Positions 32,945-41,293 of a DNA stretch of 64,000 bases are shown one piece after another. This DNA comes from CAITSH01 sp025356665 (lineage in GTDB: Bacteria > Pseudomonadota > Gammaproteobacteria > Burkholderiales > SG8-39): assembly GCA_025356665.1 (NCBI GenBank), contig JANXRV010000039.1:1-64000 (forward strand), read 5' to 3'. Both the position numbers and the translations under genes were made by a program. Under the pieces are notes generated by a model. The model saw only the letters and a program-made list of their open reading frames with translations, did no database searches and had not been told where the DNA came from. Positions within the stretch are counted from its first letter, which is position 1. Each line of letters starts with the position of its first letter.

Positions 32945-33448
32945 CTACTTGATACGACGCAGGGTCGGCTTGCCGCTGGGGCGCGGCGGGATGTCGGGTG
33001 GTGTGTCGGGTGATGTGTCGGGTGATGTGTCAATCGGCATGAGTTTGTCGGCAGGCACACCGCCGGACTCTACCGGCGCGGGGCTGACAAGCGCGACACC
33101 CTCTGGTGCAAATGCGGTGGCCTGGCGCTGGTCGGGGTCAAAGGACATGCCGCGGCCGTTTTCGCGCGCATAAACGGCCGACACGGCGGCGATGGGCACA
33201 AAAATCTCGCGCGCGATGCCGCCAAAGCGCGCCTGCAATTCGACGAACTCGTTGCCTAGTTGTAGTTTGTTGGCCGCCAGCGGGCCGATGTTAAGCACGA
33301 TCTCGCCGTTACGAACATGTTCCATGGGCACGCGCGTGCTGGCATCCACCACCACCGACATGTAGGGCGTAAAACCCGAGTCCATGCACCATTCGTAAAT
33401 GGCGCGAATGAGAAAGGGCTTGGTGGAGGGGATGGCGGCTTCGGACAT
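32945..33448 (-). CDS. sspB: ClpXP protease specificity-enhancing factor SspB
   Basis: This 167-residue protein has the SspB fold (FLIRAIYEWCMDSGFTPYMS, then VLNIGPLAANKLQLGNE) that binds ssrA-tagged proteins and delivers them to ClpXP. The flexible tail ends PTLRRIK, which matches the ClpX-binding peptide at the end of SspB proteins. The linker repeats the unit (D)TSPDTSPD. It lies downstream of sspA, as in many proteobacteria, although a repeat-rich gap separates them. Confidence 0.92.
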   Translation of the reverse strand: MSEAAIPSTKPFLIRAIYEWCMDSGFTPYMSVVVDASTRVPMEHVRNGEIVLNIGPLAANKLQLGNEFVELQARFGGIAREIFVPIAAVSAVYARENGRGMSFDPDQRQATAFAPEGVALVSPAPVESGGVPADKLMPIDTSPDTSPDTPPDIPPRPSGKPTLRRIK

Positions 33449-33475
33449 GGTTCAGGCCATCATTCCAAATGACTT

Positions 33476-33622
33476 GTCATTGCGAGCGCAGCGAAGCAAT
33501 CTCGTCGCCTTGCTGCGACGCTAAGAGATTGCCGCGGCGCGCACGGCGCGCCTCGCAATGACGGGAGAATTGCTCATGCCACGAAATTGCCGCAGCGCGC
33601 ATTGCGCGCCTCGCAATGATGC
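33476..33622. repeat. Large palindromic intergenic repeat (full copy plus half copy)
   Basis: Bases 33476-33503 (GTCATTGCGAGCGCAGCGAA then GCAATCTC) are mirrored by GAGATTGCCGC to CTCGCAATGAC at 33525-33562. A second right-hand arm lies at 33583-33620 (AATTGCCGCAGCGCGC then CTCGCAATGAT). This kind of element, ATTGCGAG...CTCGCAAT, occurs between genes in many bacterial genomes, and could fold as a long mRNA hairpin between sspA and sspB. Confidence 0.85.
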
Positions 33623-33639
33623 GTAGATGACGCCTTGCG

Positions 33640-34239
33640 TCATTTACGCATCACTTTCTCGGACGGGGTCAGCGCCTCGATGAAGGCCGGGCGCGAGAAC
33701 AGGCGTTCGGCGTACTTCATCAGCGGCGCGGCCGGCTTGGCCAGCGTGATGCCGTAGTAATCGAGGCGCCAGAGCAGTGGCGAGATGGCCACGTCGAGCA
33801 TGGAAAAATCGTCGCCAAGCATGTGTTTTTGCTTGGCGAATACCGGCGCGAGTTCGGTAAGGCGGTCGGTGACATGGGCGCGGGCCTTGTCCTGCTGTTT
33901 CTGATTGCCCTTTTCCAGCGCTTCGATCTGCGAAAACAGCTCGACCTCGAAGTTGAACAGGAACAAGCGGGCGCGGGCGCGCATCACCGGGTCGGCGGGC
34001 ATCAGCTGCGGGTGCGGGAAGCGCTCGTCGATGTACTCGTTGATGATGTTCGACTCGTAGAGGATGAGGTCGCGCTCGACCAGCACGGGCAGGCGGTTGT
34101 AGGGGTTCATGACCGCGATGTCTTCGGGCTTGTTGAACATGTCAACGTCGATGATCTGGAAGTCCATGCCCTTTTCGTAAAGGACGATGCGGCAGCGTTG
34201 CGAGAACGGGCAGGTGGTTCCGGAGTAAAGATTCATCAT
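33640..34239 (-). CDS. sspA: Stringent starvation protein A (SspA)
   Basis: This 199-residue glutathione-S-transferase-fold protein starts MMNLYSGTTCPFSQRCRIVL, with the SspA-typical SGTTCPFSQ, and contains NPYNRLPVLVERDL and YESNIINEYIDERFPHPQL. SspA associates with RNA polymerase under stress. Lying between petC and sspB is the standard betaproteobacterial arrangement. It has two adjacent ATG codons at the start. A stem-loop separates it from petC. Confidence 0.93.
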   Translation of the reverse strand: MMNLYSGTTCPFSQRCRIVLYEKGMDFQIIDVDMFNKPEDIAVMNPYNRLPVLVERDLILYESNIINEYIDERFPHPQLMPADPVMRARARLFLFNFEVELFSQIEALEKGNQKQQDKARAHVTDRLTELAPVFAKQKHMLGDDFSMLDVAISPLLWRLDYYGITLAKPAAPLMKYAERLFSRPAFIEALTPSEKVMRK

Positions 34240-34297
34240 GATGATCTAACCTATAAACGTACAAGACAAGACGTCTGAAATCCAAGTAGTGAAGACA

Positions 34298-34316
34298 AAG
34301 GGAGCCGGGCTCCCTT
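34298..34316 (-). terminator. Stem-loop between petC and sspA
   Basis: AAGGGAGCC / GGCTCCCTT form a perfect 9-bp stem with a one-base centre (in practice a 3-base loop). On the transcribed strand TGTCTT follows. It probably ends most petABC transcripts. Confidence 0.6.
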
Positions 34317-34381
34317 GGATAAAACGACCTTGCCGTCCGCGGGCGTACATTCGCGCCGCAGACCGGGCAAAGTGAACGCGC

Positions 34382-35143
34382 CTAGTGCACGTCTTTCCAG
34401 AACTCGCGCTTGAGCAGCCAGGTGAGCACGAGCATGAGGGCGAGCACCATCAGGACGATGAAGCCGACCTGTTTGCGCTGCAACTGGCCGGGCTCGCCCA
34501 TCCAAACCAGGAAAGCGGTGAGGTCGCGCACGGTGTGGTCGTATTGAAGCGCCGACTGCGAACCGGGAACGAGGGTCTCGAACTTGGCTTTTTTCAGCTC
34601 GTTGCCGTGGCCGTCCTTGAGCGGCTCGCCGCCGGCGGTCTTGACCACTTCTTCGCTGTAGCTCCTCTGGCCCTGCAGCGTCCACAGCACGTGCGGCATG
34701 CCGACGTTGGGGAATACGGTGTTGTTCCAGCCCGTCGGGCGGCTGTTGTCACGGTAAAAGCCGCGCAGGTAGGAGTAGATCCAGTCGGCGCCGCGGGAAC
34801 GCGCGATCACGGACAGGTCGGGCGGCGCGGCCCCGAACCATTCCTTGGCGTCGGCTTTGGGCATGGCGATGTTCATGTTCTCGCCGACCTTTTCCGCGGT
34901 AAAGAGCAGGTTGTCCTTGATCTGCACTTCGGTGAGGCCGAGGTCGCGCAGGCGGTTGTAGCGCATGAGCGAGGCCGAGTGGCAGTTGAGGCAGTTGTTT
35001 ACGAAGGTGCGTGCACCGCTTTGCAGGCTGACGAGGTCGGCCACGTCGATCGGTGCGCGGTCGAGCTTGACCGTTTCGTTGGCACCGGCCGATACGGCGG
35101 CACACAGCAGGGTGAAAGCTATAAGGAATTTTTTCATGTTCAT
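34382..35143 (-). CDS. petC: Cytochrome c1 of the bc1 complex
   Basis: This 253-residue membrane-anchored cytochrome has a signal peptide (MKKFLIAFTLLCAAVSAGA), the haem motif CLNCH near residue 51, GRxxxWIYSYLRGFYRD-type blocks, and a C-terminal membrane segment VGFIVLMVLALMLVLTWLL that anchors it. It passes electrons from the Rieske protein to soluble cytochrome c. The ATG at 35143 shares its A with the petB stop. A second ATG two codons later has a slightly better spaced ribosome binding site. Confidence 0.93.
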   Translation of the reverse strand: MNMKKFLIAFTLLCAAVSAGANETVKLDRAPIDVADLVSLQSGARTFVNNCLNCHSASLMRYNRLRDLGLTEVQIKDNLLFTAEKVGENMNIAMPKADAKEWFGAAPPDLSVIARSRGADWIYSYLRGFYRDNSRPTGWNNTVFPNVGMPHVLWTLQGQRSYSEEVVKTAGGEPLKDGHGNELKKAKFETLVPGSQSALQYDHTVRDLTAFLVWMGEPGQLQRKQVGFIVLMVLALMLVLTWLLKREFWKDVH

Positions 35144-36462
35144 TACCCCGTCACCCTTTCCGGCACCGGCTTCACAGAATCGATCTTGGTGTACCACGGC
35201 ATCAGCAGGAAAAACGCGAAGTAGATGACCGTGCAAATGCGCGCCACAACAGTGGCGCGCTCAACGCCGCCCAGCCAGGCGCCGGCCTGGCCCCAGACGT
35301 TGGTCGCTTCGGTGCCAAGGTAGCCGAGGATCAGGAATACCACGACGAAGATCGCCAATGCGCCCCTGCACAGCGGACCCTTGTAGCGCATCGACTTCAC
35401 CGGACTGCGATCGAGCCACGGAATGGCAAAGAAAATCATCGTCGCCGCACCCATGGCGACGACGCCGGGGAACTGCGAGTTGAACAGCGGCGGCACTGCG
35501 CGCAGGATCGAGTAATAAGGCGTGAAGTACCAGACCGGCGCGATGTGCAGCGGGGTCTTCAGCGGATCGGCCGGGACGAAGTTGTTGGCCTCGAGGAAGT
35601 AACCGCCCATCTCCGGCGCAAAGAACAGGATCAGCGAGAAGACGATGAGGAAGACCACCGCACCGAAGCTGTCCTTCACCGTGTAGTAGGGGTGGAAGGG
35701 AATGCCGTCGCGGGGGATGCCGTTGGCGTCCTTGTTGTCATTGATTTCGATGCCATCCGGGTTATTCGAACCCACTTCATGCAGCGCGATGAGGTGGGCT
35801 GCGACCAGGCCCAGCAGCACCAGCGGCAGCGCGATCACATGGAAGGCAAAGAAGCGGTTGAGCGTGGCATCGGAGATGACGTAGTCACCGCGAATCCACA
35901 GCGACAGGTCGGGTCCGATGAAAGGCACCGCGCCGAAGAGGTTGACGATCACCTGCGCGCCCCAGAAAGACATCTGGCCCCAGGGCAGCAGGTAGCCAAA
36001 GAAGGCCTCGCCCATCAGCACGAGATAGATCAGCATGCCGAAGATCCACAGCAGTTCGCGCGGTTTCTGGTACGAACCGTAGAGCAACGCGCGGAACATG
36101 TGCAGATAGACGACGATAAAGAAGGCCGAGGCGCCGGTGGAGTGCATGTAGCGCACCAGCCAGCCCCACGAGACTTCGCGCATGATGTACTCGACCGAGG
36201 CGAAGGCCTGCGCCGCGTCGGGCTTGTAGTGCATGGTGAGGAAGATGCCGGTGACGATCTGGATCACCAGCACTAGCAGCGCGAAGGCGCCGAAGTAATT
36301 CCAGAAGTTGAAGTTCTTCGGCGCGTAGTACTGGGCGAGGTGGGCGTTCCAGTTCTCCATCAACGGGAAGCGCTTGTCGACCCAGGTCAGCAGGTCGGAG
36401 GCGGGCTTGTTGAGCGCGCCCAGGTCGGTAACGACGACCGGTTTCTTTTCAGTGGCTGCCAT
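35143..36462 (-). CDS. petB: Cytochrome b of the bc1 complex
   Basis: This 439-residue protein has about eight to nine membrane helices. Haem-ligand histidines lie in helix regions such as YMHSTGASAFFIVVYLHMFR and RFFAFHVIALPLVLLGLVAAH. The conserved PEWY-type quinol-site block appears as PVWYFTPYYS. It oxidises quinol and carries electrons across the membrane. It starts 3 bases after the petA stop and overlaps petC by one base. Confidence 0.94.
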   Translation of the reverse strand: MAATEKKPVVVTDLGALNKPASDLLTWVDKRFPLMENWNAHLAQYYAPKNFNFWNYFGAFALLVLVIQIVTGIFLTMHYKPDAAQAFASVEYIMREVSWGWLVRYMHSTGASAFFIVVYLHMFRALLYGSYQKPRELLWIFGMLIYLVLMGEAFFGYLLPWGQMSFWGAQVIVNLFGAVPFIGPDLSLWIRGDYVISDATLNRFFAFHVIALPLVLLGLVAAHLIALHEVGSNNPDGIEINDNKDANGIPRDGIPFHPYYTVKDSFGAVVFLIVFSLILFFAPEMGGYFLEANNFVPADPLKTPLHIAPVWYFTPYYSILRAVPPLFNSQFPGVVAMGAATMIFFAIPWLDRSPVKSMRYKGPLCRGALAIFVVVFLILGYLGTEATNVWGQAGAWLGGVERATVVARICTVIYFAFFLLMPWYTKIDSVKPVPERVTG

Positions 36463-36465
36463 GGA

Positions 36466-37059
36466 TCAGGCCCCCTTCGTATCTTCGCCGATCACAATCC
36501 GGGTGTCGGACAGGAAGGCGTATTTCGGAACTTCGAGGTTGATCGGCGCGGGTGCGCCCTTGTAGACACGGCCGGCGAAGTCAAACTTCGACCCGTGGCA
36601 GGGGCAGTAAAAGCCCCCGACCCAGTCTGCGCCCATTTCAGCCTTGGCCTCGCCGGACTTCAACTGGGGTGAGCAGCCAAGGTGGGTGCATACCCCGACC
36701 AGCACGGCATACTCCTCCTTGATGGAGCGAAAATCGTTCTTGGCGTATTCGGGTTGTTGCGGCACGCTCGACAGGGGATCGGCAACGATGCCATCGCCCT
36801 TCTTGATGCTCTCGAGCATTTCCTTGGTGCGGCGGATAATCCAGACTGGCTTGCCGCGCCATTCGACCACCTGCATGTCGCCGGGGGCGAGCGTACTGAT
36901 GTCGGCTTCGACCGGAGCGCCGAGGGCCTTGGCGCGCTCGGAGGGCAACATGGTGGCCGCAAAGGGCAGCGCCGCTGCAACACCGCAGGCACCGCCTGCG
37001 GCTGCAGTCATGACGATCAGCCTGCGCCGACCGGGGTTCATTTCCGGAGGATTGCTCAT
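36466..37059 (-). CDS. petA: Rieske iron-sulfur protein of the bc1 complex
   Basis: This 197-residue protein carries the two cluster-binding boxes CTHLGC and CPCHGS. Its N-terminus, NPGRRRLIVMTAAAGG, is a twin-arginine-like membrane anchor, consistent with Tat insertion by the tatABC products encoded nearby. The Rieske cluster accepts an electron from quinol and passes it to cytochrome c1. An ATG at 37059 with GGAG upstream gives the usual length. It is the first gene of petABC. Confidence 0.94.
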   Translation of the reverse strand: MSNPPEMNPGRRRLIVMTAAAGGACGVAAALPFAATMLPSERAKALGAPVEADISTLAPGDMQVVEWRGKPVWIIRRTKEMLESIKKGDGIVADPLSSVPQQPEYAKNDFRSIKEEYAVLVGVCTHLGCSPQLKSGEAKAEMGADWVGGFYCPCHGSKFDFAGRVYKGAPAPINLEVPKYAFLSDTRIVIGEDTKGA

Positions 37060-37326
37060 GACAGGAAAAGCTCCAGTGAGAAGAATTCGGGGAAGAGCGC
37101 GATTATAGCGGACTGATCGTGTTTTCTCCAAATTTTAGAAGCTAAGCCACTGAAATGGAGGGGAAAAGAGCCAGATTTCCATTTACATCCGGATCCTGGG
37201 GCAAAACACCACGAAATTTGCTTGTGCGCTGATTCAACAGCAGATTTCCCGCTACGCCCGCAAAAATCCGCCACCAACGCAAGAGCAATCGGAAGATCGA
37301 GGACGGCGAGCGGCAAGCCGCGGGCC

Positions 37327-38076
37327 TCAGACCGGGTTGGGCACGTCAATGAAGCGGTGCTCGATACCATAGCGTGAGGCGAGGTGGGCGCCGAGCGCCT
37401 GCACACCGAAGCGCTCCGTGGCGTGATGACCGGCGGCAATAAACGCGACGCCGCTCTCGCGCGCCAGATGCACCTGCGGCTCGGAAATTTCGCCGGTGAT
37501 GAAGGCGTCCACACCGAGCGCGATCGCGTCCTCGAAATAGCCTTGCGCGCCGCCGGTGCACCAGGCGATGCGCGCAATGCGCTGCGCCGGATCGCCGATG
37601 ACCGTGGGCGCCCGTCCTAGGCGCGACTCGATATGCGCGGCCAATGCCGCCAGGGGCTGCGTCGCCGCAGTGCAACCGTGTGCGACGATATTTTGCTCAC
37701 CCGCCCTGCCCTTTTCAGTAAAACCGAGCAGAGCGCCGAGTTGCGCGTTGTTGCCGTGTTCGGGATGCGCATCCAGCGGCAGGTGGTAAGCGAACAGGCT
37801 GATGTCATGTTGCAACAACAAGCCAATGCGGCGACGGCGCGTGCCGGTGATGCGCCCGTCCTCGCTTTTCCAGAAGTAACCGTGGTGCACCAGCAGCGCA
37901 TCGGCGCCCGCGTCGATCGCCGCCTCAATCAGCGCCTGGCTGGCGCTTACTCCGGTAACCAGGCGCAAAACCCCGGCGCGCCCTTCCACCTGCAGGCCGT
38001 TTGGGCAATAATCGCGAAAGCGCGGCACTTCGAGCAACTGATCGAGGTAGCGGGCCAGGTCATCACGTTGCATCAT
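37327..38076 (-). CDS. Nif3-like dinuclear metal centre protein
   Basis: This 249-residue protein is of the Nif3/YbgI family (NGLQVEG near residue 25, LLVHHGYFWKSED, FAYHLPLDAHPEHGNN, AFITGEISEPQVHLA, ATERFGVQAL). The conserved histidines bind a pair of metals. Its role is not settled, with proposals including GTP cyclohydrolase I type 2 and nucleotide-related functions. It lies between the DegQ-like gene (divergent, 226-base spacer) and petA, the usual place in Betaproteobacteria. Confidence 0.9.
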   Translation of the reverse strand: MMQRDDLARYLDQLLEVPRFRDYCPNGLQVEGRAGVLRLVTGVSASQALIEAAIDAGADALLVHHGYFWKSEDGRITGTRRRRIGLLLQHDISLFAYHLPLDAHPEHGNNAQLGALLGFTEKGRAGEQNIVAHGCTAATQPLAALAAHIESRLGRAPTVIGDPAQRIARIAWCTGGAQGYFEDAIALGVDAFITGEISEPQVHLARESGVAFIAAGHHATERFGVQALGAHLASRYGIEHRFIDVPNPV

Positions 38077-38148
38077 GCTTCACTATTCAGTCTCGTTCAG
38101 ATCCGGGCCATAGTCATGGTCGTCATGGCCGCCGTCGGTGCCATGGGT

Positions 38149-38219
38149 GCAATTATGCAATTACTCGATTGTACAATTGCACGATCGTAAAATCGTACGT
38201 TCGTACGATTGTACGATGG
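38149..38219. repeat. Short-period repeat of CGTACGATTGTA-like units
   Basis: About 70 bases consist of overlapping CGATTGTA, CAATTGCA, GATCGTAAA and CGTACGATTGTACGATG segments with an irregular 8-9 base period and many small palindromes. The stretch lies in the divergent spacer between the Nif3-like and DegQ-like genes and may overlap their promoters. Confidence 0.7.
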
Positions 38220-38302
38220 CGCTCAGCTTGCGCGGGTAACCGGACGCAGACTTAGGGCAAGAGGCAGGCTGCAAACCGCGTCATCAGGGAGCTTCAACCA
38301 TC

Positions 38303-39478
38303 GTGCGCAAAATTTGGCTCATTTTCAGTCAGGCCGCAACCATCAGCCTCGCCGCGCTGTTTGTGGTGACCACGCTGCGCCCGGAATGGCTTGGCCGGCA
38401 GGGTACGCCCGGCGCGCAGGTGATAGGTTTGAAAGAAGCGAACTCCCCCGAAACCACACCCGGGCAGGGCGCGCCCGGACGCCTGAACTCTTATAACGAC
38501 GCAGTGCGCAAGGCGGTGCCCGCAGTAGTGAACATTTTTACCTCCCAGGCGGTAAAGGCACGGCGCCACCCGTTTGCCAATGACCCGTTGTTCCGGCAGT
38601 TTTTCGGCGACCAGATGGAGCAGGAGCAACGCTCCACCGGCCTCGGCTCGGGCGTGATTGTCAGCAGCAAGGGCTATATCCTCACCAACCACCACGTCAT
38701 CGAAGCGGCCGACGAAATCGAAGTGGCCACGGCTGACGGCAAAAAATTCAAGGCACGCGTGGTGGGCAGCGACCCGGACACCGATATCGCAGTGCTACAG
38801 GTGAATACAGAATCCCTGCCCGCAATCACCTTCGGCAACGATGGCGGGCTGCGCGCCGGCGATGTGGTGCTGGCCATCGGCAACCCGTTCGGGGTCGGCC
38901 AGACGGTGACCATGGGCATTGTGTCGGCGGTGGGACGCAGCCACCTTGGCATCAACACCTTCGAGAATTTTATCCAGACCGATGCCGCAATCAACCCGGG
39001 AAACTCGGGCGGGGCGCTGATCGACAGCAATGGCAACCTGGTCGGCATCAACACCGCCATTTACTCTCAATCGGGCGGATCCATGGGTATAGGCTTTGCG
39101 ATACCGGCTTCGAGCGCGCGGCAGGTGATGGAGAGCATCATCGAAACGGGCAGCGTAACGCGCGGCTGGATCGGCGTGGAAGCGCAGGAGATCACCCCGG
39201 AGTTGGCCGAATCGTTCAAATTGCCGGTGGTATCAGGCGCGCTAATCGCCGGTGTGATTCGCGGCGGCCCGGCCGACAAGGGCGGCGTCCGCCCCGGTGA
39301 TGTACTGCTGCAGGTCGAGGGCAAAGCGGTGACCGACCCGCAAAGCATGCTCACACTGGTGGCGGCGCTGGTGCCGGGCAAGCTGGCCAAGCTGAAAATC
39401 CGCCGCGACACCAAGAACCTGGACGTGCAAGTCGAAGTGGGAAAACGCCCCAACGCACAACGGCAAAAACCCCGTTAG
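38303..39478 (+). CDS. DegQ/DegS-like periplasmic serine protease
   Basis: This 391-residue trypsin-fold protease has an N-terminal membrane anchor or signal (residues 9-25). The catalytic triad is His131 in TNHHV, Asp161 in DTDIAVL and Ser235 in NPGNSGGAL. A single PDZ domain lies at about residues 290-380. Such proteins degrade or sense misfolded envelope proteins. With one PDZ domain and a possible anchor it is closer to DegS/AlgW than to DegP. The start is GTG, preceded by AGGGAG. It is the only plus-strand gene in the housekeeping block. Confidence 0.9.
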   Translation: MRKIWLIFSQAATISLAALFVVTTLRPEWLGRQGTPGAQVIGLKEANSPETTPGQGAPGRLNSYNDAVRKAVPAVVNIFTSQAVKARRHPFANDPLFRQFFGDQMEQEQRSTGLGSGVIVSSKGYILTNHHVIEAADEIEVATADGKKFKARVVGSDPDTDIAVLQVNTESLPAITFGNDGGLRAGDVVLAIGNPFGVGQTVTMGIVSAVGRSHLGINTFENFIQTDAAINPGNSGGALIDSNGNLVGINTAIYSQSGGSMGIGFAIPASSARQVMESIIETGSVTRGWIGVEAQEITPELAESFKLPVVSGALIAGVIRGGPADKGGVRPGDVLLQVEGKAVTDPQSMLTLVAALVPGKLAKLKIRRDTKNLDVQVEVGKRPNAQRQKPR

Positions 39479-39492
39479 CCCCCCGGGGGCTT
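39477..39492. terminator. GC-rich palindrome between convergent protease and tatC
   Basis: AGCCCCC / GGGGGCT nearly fills the 12-base gap and overlaps the stop codons of both convergent genes. It could slow transcription in both directions. There is no clear T-run. Confidence 0.4.
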
Positions 39493-40309
39493 ACTTGCCC
39501 TGCTCGGCTGGCGCCGCGGCGTCGGGCGTCTCTGTGGAAGCCGTGGAAGTCGTGGAATCAGCCGGCTTGGCCGCATCCGGATCAGTGTCCGGGCGCTTGC
39601 CAATGAAGCGGCCCAGAATGATGCCCATTTCGTAAAGCAGGCACATTGGCACGGCCAGCAGCAATTGCGACAACACATCGGGCGGTGTCACCACCGCAGC
39701 CACGACAAAGGAGCCGACGATGACGTAAGGCCGCGCCTCGTTGAGCTGCTTGACGTTCACCAGGCCCATGCGCACCAGGACCACCACAACGATGGGGATC
39801 TCGAAGGTCACACCGAAGGCGATGAACATGGTGATGACAAAGTTGAGGTATTGCTCGATGTCAGGCGCCGGGGTGATGCTCTTGGGGGCGAACTCGTTGA
39901 TGAATGAAAAAATCTTGCCGAACACGAAAAAATAGCAAAAACCGACGCCGGCGAGAAACAGCACGGTACTCGCCACAATGACCGGCATGGCGAAACGTTT
40001 TTCATGCTGATAGAGGCCAGGCGCAACAAAAGCCCAAGCCTGGTAGAGCACGAAGGGCAGCGCGACCATGAACGCGACCATCATGGTGACCTTTACCGGG
40101 ATGAGGAAGGGCGTGACCACGCCGGTGGCGATCATCTTGGTGCCCTCGGGCAACGCCTTCATCAGCGGCATGGCCAGCACATCGTAGATGGCCGAGGAGC
40201 CGGGCCAGAAAAACAGCACGACAAAGACCACTGCCACGGCGAGCAGCGCGCGCAGCAGGCGGTCACGCAACTCCACGAGGTGGGAGATAAAGGTGTCCTG
40301 GACGCTCAC
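39491..40309 (-). CDS. tatC: Sec-independent protein translocase TatC
   Basis: This 272-residue protein has six membrane helices and starts MSVQDTFISHLVELRDRLLR with the conserved ELRxR motif of the TatC N-terminus. PGLYQHEKRFAMPVIVAST is in the third loop. It is the signal-peptide receptor for twin-arginine substrates. The start is GTG and overlaps the tatB stop by 4 bases (GTGA). The C-terminus is a Thr/Ala/Pro-rich tail. Confidence 0.95.
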   Translation of the reverse strand: MSVQDTFISHLVELRDRLLRALLAVAVVFVVLFFWPGSSAIYDVLAMPLMKALPEGTKMIATGVVTPFLIPVKVTMMVAFMVALPFVLYQAWAFVAPGLYQHEKRFAMPVIVASTVLFLAGVGFCYFFVFGKIFSFINEFAPKSITPAPDIEQYLNFVITMFIAFGVTFEIPIVVVVLVRMGLVNVKQLNEARPYVIVGSFVVAAVVTPPDVLSQLLLAVPMCLLYEMGIILGRFIGKRPDTDPDAAKPADSTTSTASTETPDAAAPAEQGK

Positions 40310-40890
40310 GCGCTTCCCGTCTTGGTAGTGCCGGCCGGTGTTGCCTGCGCGTCGCCGGACACCGCAGGTGTGACCGGTATCGCGGGTGCAGGTGCGGTTG
40401 CGGGTGCGGCTTCGGGCACCGGGGTGGTAAAGACCGAATCGAAGGGCTCGGCGGCGGGTACCGCAATATCGACCGCGGGCGCCTGCATCGAGGGGATGCC
40501 CTCGGCGCTGGCCAAAATGGCCGCATCGAGGCTTTCATTGCTGCCGGTCGAGTCGCCCAGGGTGTTGCTAACCGGGTTGCCGGCATCGGCGAGCGCCTCC
40601 GATAGGGGTGCGGCGATACTCTGGTTGAGATCCTGCTCGGCGGCACTCACCTGGGTTGTAATGGAACTTTCAACCTCCTTGGCCGCATCCTGGAACTGCG
40701 TCTGGATTTTGCGCAGTTCGTCGAGTTCCATTTCGCGGTTGATGTCCGCCTTGACGTCATTGACGTAGCGCTGCAGGCGACCGACCAACAGGCCGACCGT
40801 ACGGGCGACCTTGGGCAGCCGCTCGGGGCCGATCACGACCAGCGCGACGACACCGATGACAACTAGTTCGGAGAATCCGACATCAAACAT
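40306..40890 (-). CDS. tatB: Sec-independent protein translocase TatB
   Basis: This 194-residue protein has one N-terminal helix with the conserved glutamate (MFDVGFSELVVIGVVALVVI) followed by GPERLPKVAR and a long amphipathic helix. The C-terminal 100 residues are Pro/Ala-rich and variable. TatB forms the receptor complex with TatC. The gene is preceded by an intrinsic-terminator-like hairpin after tatA, so its expression may be lower than that of tatA. Confidence 0.93.
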   Translation of the reverse strand: MFDVGFSELVVIGVVALVVIGPERLPKVARTVGLLVGRLQRYVNDVKADINREMELDELRKIQTQFQDAAKEVESSITTQVSAAEQDLNQSIAAPLSEALADAGNPVSNTLGDSTGSNESLDAAILASAEGIPSMQAPAVDIAVPAAEPFDSVFTTPVPEAAPATAPAPAIPVTPAVSGDAQATPAGTTKTGSA

Positions 40891-40928
40891 GGTTGAGGGG
40901 GCTTGGAAAGAGGGGGTTGCGAAGACTG

Positions 40929-40960
40929 AAAAAACAAACCGCGCAGGGTCGCGCGGTTTG
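40929..40960 (-). terminator. Intrinsic terminator between tatA and tatB
   Basis: On the minus strand CAAACCGCGC, a 6-base loop, GCGCGGTTTG and then TTTTTT form a 10-bp perfect GC-rich stem followed by six T, a textbook intrinsic terminator. It begins 30 bases after the tatA stop and ends 38 bases before the tatB ATG. Partial read-through would give the excess of TatA over TatB and TatC that the translocase needs. Confidence 0.88.
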
Positions 40961-40990
40961 CAGGGAACAGAGCGACGCCTGGCCGGCGCG

Positions 40991-41215
40991 TCAGGCCTTG
41001 CTCTCGGTCTTTTTCTGCACTTCCACGTCTATCGTGCGCCCGGTGACCTGCGCATCCGCCGGCTTGTCCGCCGCACCCGATTCCTTCATGCCGTCCTTGA
41101 AACCTTTCACTGCACCGCCAAGGTCGGATCCCATGTTGCGCAGTTTCTTGGTGCCAAACACCAACATCACGATGACAAGGACGATCAGCCAGTGCCATAT
41201 GCTGAAAGAACCCAT
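40991..41215 (-). CDS. tatA: Sec-independent protein translocase TatA
   Basis: This 74-residue protein has one membrane helix (IWHWLIVLVIVMLVFGTKKL), the hinge FGTKKLRNMGSDLG, and an amphipathic helix GGAVKGFKDG. TatA oligomers form the translocation pathway for folded proteins. Substrates encoded in this window probably include the Rieske protein and the Tat-type binding protein at 5555-6934. It is the first tat gene, after the HIT gene. Confidence 0.95.
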   Translation of the reverse strand: MGSFSIWHWLIVLVIVMLVFGTKKLRNMGSDLGGAVKGFKDGMKESGAADKPADAQVTGRTIDVEVQKKTESKA

Positions 41216-41293
41216 TATTGCCTCCGTTACTCCGTTACGTTTATTGGCTATTCGAATCGGGGCGTGCCGGCATCAGCCGTACGCACCCGCTCG

